Source: CAZGSN01 sp964371655 (GTDB lineage: Bacteria; Desulfobacterota; Binatia; HRBIN30). From it: 64,000 bases of DNA. Shown here one piece after another: positions 62,064 through 64,000 of the stretch (position 1 is its first letter; each line of letters starts with the position of its first letter). The stretch covers positions 1-64,000 of the forward strand of contig CAYJOD010000026.1 of the NCBI GenBank assembly GCA_964371655.1, given 5' to 3'. The position numbers were made by a program, and so were the translations under genes. The notes beneath the pieces are model-generated. The model was not told the origin of the DNA, did no database searches, and saw only the letters and a list, made by a program, of their open reading frames with translations.

Positions 62064-62492
62064 TCATTGCAGTTGCGGGAGCTCCTGGAACGGGTTGAAG
62101 ACTTTCAACCCTGGCCTGCGAAAATGCCGGTCGTTGCCGGTTACGATGGTGAGTCCGTAGCGGCGGGCCGTGGCGGCGATGTAACTGTCCTCAATGGGCA
62201 TGCGCTGGCCAGTCTCATCGAGCTGCCGCTGCAGGTCCGCCCAGACGTGCGCGACCGACACGTTGAATCCATGAATGCGGCCGTGCATGGCATCGACCAG
62301 TCGCGTAAGCCAGGCCTGCAGGGCTTCTCGCTGTTTGCCGCGCTTGGTGCGCACCCAATAGGCCAGCTGCGCGATGACCACAGCGCTGGTGTAGCAGTCG
62401 TCGCGTTCGGCTCGTAGCCACGCGATGACGCGCGGATCGCCCTGCGTCTTTGCTGGCTGGCTGAGGACGTCGGCATCGAGTAGCCAGCTCAT
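62064..62492 (-). CDS. PIN-domain toxin, VapC/FitB type
   Basis: 142 aa from the ATG at 62492. PIN RNase features: WLLDADVLSQ (first Asp), SAVVIAQLAYWV, PIEDSYIAATARRYGLTIVT (acidic pair) and TGNDRHFRRPGLKVFNPF (last Asp). It starts inside the stop of the antitoxin gene (ATGA), the usual translational coupling. Likely a tRNA or rRNA cleaving toxin. Confidence 0.9.
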   Translation of the reverse strand: MSWLLDADVLSQPAKTQGDPRVIAWLRAERDDCYTSAVVIAQLAYWVRTKRGKQREALQAWLTRLVDAMHGRIHGFNVSVAHVWADLQRQLDETGQRMPIEDSYIAATARRYGLTIVTGNDRHFRRPGLKVFNPFQELPQLQ

Positions 62493-62713
62493 AGCTTGCT
62501 GCGGAAGTACCCGCGGCGGCGAGGTGGGAGATCGTCCATCGGCACCGGGCACTCTTCGAGAACCGCCAGCCAGTCGTGATCGCGCGTGAGGCGACGAAAC
62601 ACGATGGCGTCCTCCTCTGCATCGAAATCGGCATCGAACACATCACCCGGGCGCACCGGAACGAGCGCGGCCGGAACTGTCAAACGGCGCTTGGCATCCA
62701 ACGTGATGATCAT
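62489..62713 (-). CDS. AbrB/MazE-type antitoxin (VapB-like)
   Basis: 74 aa from the ATG at 62713. The N-terminal swapped-hairpin fold is indicated by MIITLDAKRRLTVPAALVPV and GDVFDADFDAEEDAIVFRR; the rest is a toxin-binding tail with VPMDDLPPRRRGYF. It would bind DNA and inhibit the PIN toxin. A 15-bp palindrome (62715-62729) lies 2 nt upstream of the start. Confidence 0.82.
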   Translation of the reverse strand: MIITLDAKRRLTVPAALVPVRPGDVFDADFDAEEDAIVFRRLTRDHDWLAVLEECPVPMDDLPPRRRGYFRSKL

Positions 62714-62714
62714 G

Positions 62715-62729
62715 GTGGGATAATCCCAC
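62715..62729. promoter_or_regulatory. 15-bp palindrome at the toxin-antitoxin start
   Basis: GTGGGAT-A-ATCCCAC, a perfect 7-bp dyad with a central A. It is next to the antitoxin start, so it is a likely autoregulatory operator for the antitoxin; alternatively an mRNA hairpin at the ribosome site. Confidence 0.5.
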
Positions 62730-62792
62730 TCTGCGAGAACTGCGTCAAGTCGCGAGTTCGCGGTCAAACCGCCATCGCGCCGAAGGAAGATC

Positions 62793-62870
62793 ACCACGGA
62801 TTACACGGATTGCACGGATCGAAACCCTGCCGAGATCATCATATCCGTGAGATCCGTGTAATCCGTGGTT
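62793..62870. repeat. inverted repeat of the ACCACGGAT family
   Basis: Left arm 62793-62819 (ACCACGGATTACACGGATTG...) faces right arm 62843-62870 (...TGTAATCCGTGGTT), about 28 nt with few mismatches and a 23-nt spacer. Related to 47643-47780 in the words ACCACGGAT and ACGGAT. It lies between the divergent toxin-antitoxin and Rieske genes. Confidence 0.8.
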
Positions 62871-62937
62871 GAGACGCGCGCCTGCCCGCGTGACGTCGAG
62901 ATTTGCGTTTTGCGGCCCACCTCCTATGTTCGCTGCG

Positions 62938-63288
62938 ATGGCAGACGCTCCATCCACCTCCGTAGTCGTCGCTAAGCTCGCCGACCTTCCCCCCGGCACG
63001 TCCAAGAAGTTCTACCTGAGCATCGACGGCCGCGAGGAAGAGTGCTTCGCCGTGAATCATCGCGGTGAGCTGCACGCCTACGTCAACCGCTGCTGTCATG
63101 TGCCGATGAGCTTGGACTGGGTCGACAACCGTTTCTTCAGCGAAGATAAGAAGTACCTCGTCTGCGCCACCCACGGAGCGTGCTATCTCCCGGACACCGG
63201 CGAGTGTGTGACCGGCCCCCCGCTTGGCAAGATGCTGTCGCGGGTCGAGCTCACCATCGAGCACGGTGAGATCGTGGCCCGCGCCTAA
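62938..63288 (+). CDS. Rieske [2Fe-2S] ferredoxin-like protein
   Basis: 116 aa from the ATG at 62938; no typical ribosome site is seen. The Rieske ligands are present as Cys-x-His in NRCCHVPMSLDW and Cys-x-x-His in LVCATHGACYLPDTGEC. The rest fits a small single-domain Rieske fold (FYLSIDGREEECFAVNHRGE). Such proteins donate electrons to oxygenases or act as redox sensors. No oxygenase gene is in view; a possible partner could lie beyond the window end. Confidence 0.88.
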   Translation: MADAPSTSVVVAKLADLPPGTSKKFYLSIDGREEECFAVNHRGELHAYVNRCCHVPMSLDWVDNRFFSEDKKYLVCATHGACYLPDTGECVTGPPLGKMLSRVELTIEHGEIVARA

Positions 63289-63297
63289 ACTGGATTC

Positions 63298-63449
63298 CTC
63301 ACCGCAGAGACGCGGAGACACGGAGAAAACTCTGGCTGGTGGACGAAATCATGTCTTCGCCGGATTGATTCCGCGCACTCGGCTGTTTCGGCCGATGTGC
63401 ATTGTTGTCAGACCATCCTCTTCTCCGCGCCTCTGCGTCTCTGCGGTGA
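63298..63449. repeat. inverted repeat of the CACCGCAGAG family
   Basis: Left arm 63298-63329 (CTCACCGCAGAGACGCGGAG...) faces right arm 63421-63449 (...CGTCTCTGCGGTGA), near perfect over about 29 nt with a 91-nt spacer. It lies 10 nt after the Rieske stop and before the convergent acyl-CoA dehydrogenase stop. Confidence 0.85.
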
Positions 63450-63477
63450 AGTCTTGATGAGAAATGCGGGCTGGCCG

Positions 63478-64000
63478 TCACTTCTGCTGGTCGTAGACCC
63501 GCCACATGTCGTCATCATCAAAGATCTTCTCGGAATCATCGGCGTGCATCGCGTCGCGCTCGAAGTCCCGGCGTCGGCCGCGGTTCGCGTGGAATTCCTC
63601 GTAGAGATCGTGCTGGATCATGGCGCTCATGATCTCGTTGGTGCCGGTCCAGATCTGCGCCAGGCGCGTATCGCGGACCACTCGCTCGATCGGGTACACA
63701 TCGGTGTAGCCGATGCCGCCGGTCACCTGCATCGCCAGATTGGCCACGTCCCAGGCGGCTTCGGTGACGAACTTCTTGGTCTCAGAAACAACACGGCGAA
63801 CCGTGGGCGCCTGCAGGTCGGCCGCGCGCGCCGCTTGGTAGATCATCGCATGGCTGGCATCGAGCAGCACCTGGGCCTTGGCGATCATGAAGCTGACGGC
63901 CTGGAACTTGCGGATGGGCCTTCCGAACGCCTTGCGCTTATCGGCGTAGCCCATGGCCACGTCGAGAACTCCCTGCATCCCGCCGGTACACGGAGCGGCG
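63478..64000 (-). CDS. acyl-CoA dehydrogenase, C-terminal part (cut by window edge)
   Basis: The last ~174 residues are here; the frame continues past 64000 without a stop, so the start is outside. Features: GYADKRKAFGRPIRKFQAV, SETKKFVTEAAWDVANLAMQ, VTGGIGYTDVYPIERVVRDT and IWTGTNEIM with the catalytic Glu. The C-terminus is unusually long and acidic (RDAMHADDSEKIFDDDDMWR). Convergent with the Rieske gene across a CACCGCAGAG repeat. Confidence 0.94.
   Translation of the reverse strand, partial: AAPCTGGMQGVLDVAMGYADKRKAFGRPIRKFQAVSFMIAKAQVLLDASHAMIYQAARAADLQAPTVRRVVSETKKFVTEAAWDVANLAMQVTGGIGYTDVYPIERVVRDTRLAQIWTGTNEIMSAMIQHDLYEEFHANRGRRRDFERDAMHADDSEKIFDDDDMWRVYDQQK

Overview
A GC-rich chromosomal segment dominated by housekeeping genes. 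Ribosome/SRP, ATP-synthase and nucleotide-excision-repair genes sit between stretches of acyl-CoA metabolism, transport and envelope genes. Two gene orders resemble those I know from Desulfobacterota (former Deltaproteobacteria): bactofilin followed by atpF'-atpF-atpH-atpA-atpG-atpD-atpC, and ffh-rpsP-khpA-rimM-trmD-PF09936 methyltransferase-rplS. Together with the many acyl-CoA enzymes, the SCP2 protein and a subtilase ending in dockerin-like repeats, this suggests an uncultured Desulfobacterota-like lineage, possibly Candidatus Binatia. That placement is inference.

Layout. 0.2-9 kb: an acyl-CoA dehydrogenase; a tightly overlapping TonB receptor / periplasmic binding protein / sensor histidine kinase operon; endonuclease III; three small envelope proteins. 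9-20 kb: SCP2 and GalT-like genes on the minus strand, then a TPR lipoprotein, a LolB-like lipoprotein and an oligopeptide-type binding protein, then a three-gene TRAP transporter with a TatT component. 20-30 kb: crotonase, membrane methyltransferase, uvrA, cysteine desulfurase, IscA and SppA. 30-38 kb: glycogen branching enzyme, a serine hydrolase, a second crotonase, then an Rrf2 regulator divergent from a quinol nitric oxide reductase. 38-42.4 kb: the ribosomal protein/SRP operon on the minus strand. 42.6-49.3 kb: an OmpA-like protein, a GNAT/acyl-CoA synthetase fusion and bactofilin. 49.5-55.8 kb: the F1 and stator genes of ATP synthase; the a and c subunits are not here. 55.8-59 kb: an IS256-type element with a second insertion sequence nested inside it. 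59-64 kb: a secreted subtilase, a VapBC-type module, a Rieske protein and an acyl-CoA dehydrogenase cut by the window edge.

The most unusual general feature is the density of long inverted repeats between genes, most of them at gene 3' ends. They fall into several sequence families, some present in two or three copies here. One family lies inside the start of the atpF reading frame. Other points of interest are a well-defined nested transposition; an Rrf2 regulator whose middle cluster cysteine is a glutamate, with a 23-bp dyad in the promoter region beside it; and the coupled TonB receptor / binding protein / kinase operon. I saw no rRNA, no convincing tRNA and no CRISPR array. All calls come from reading the sequence; no database search was possible.
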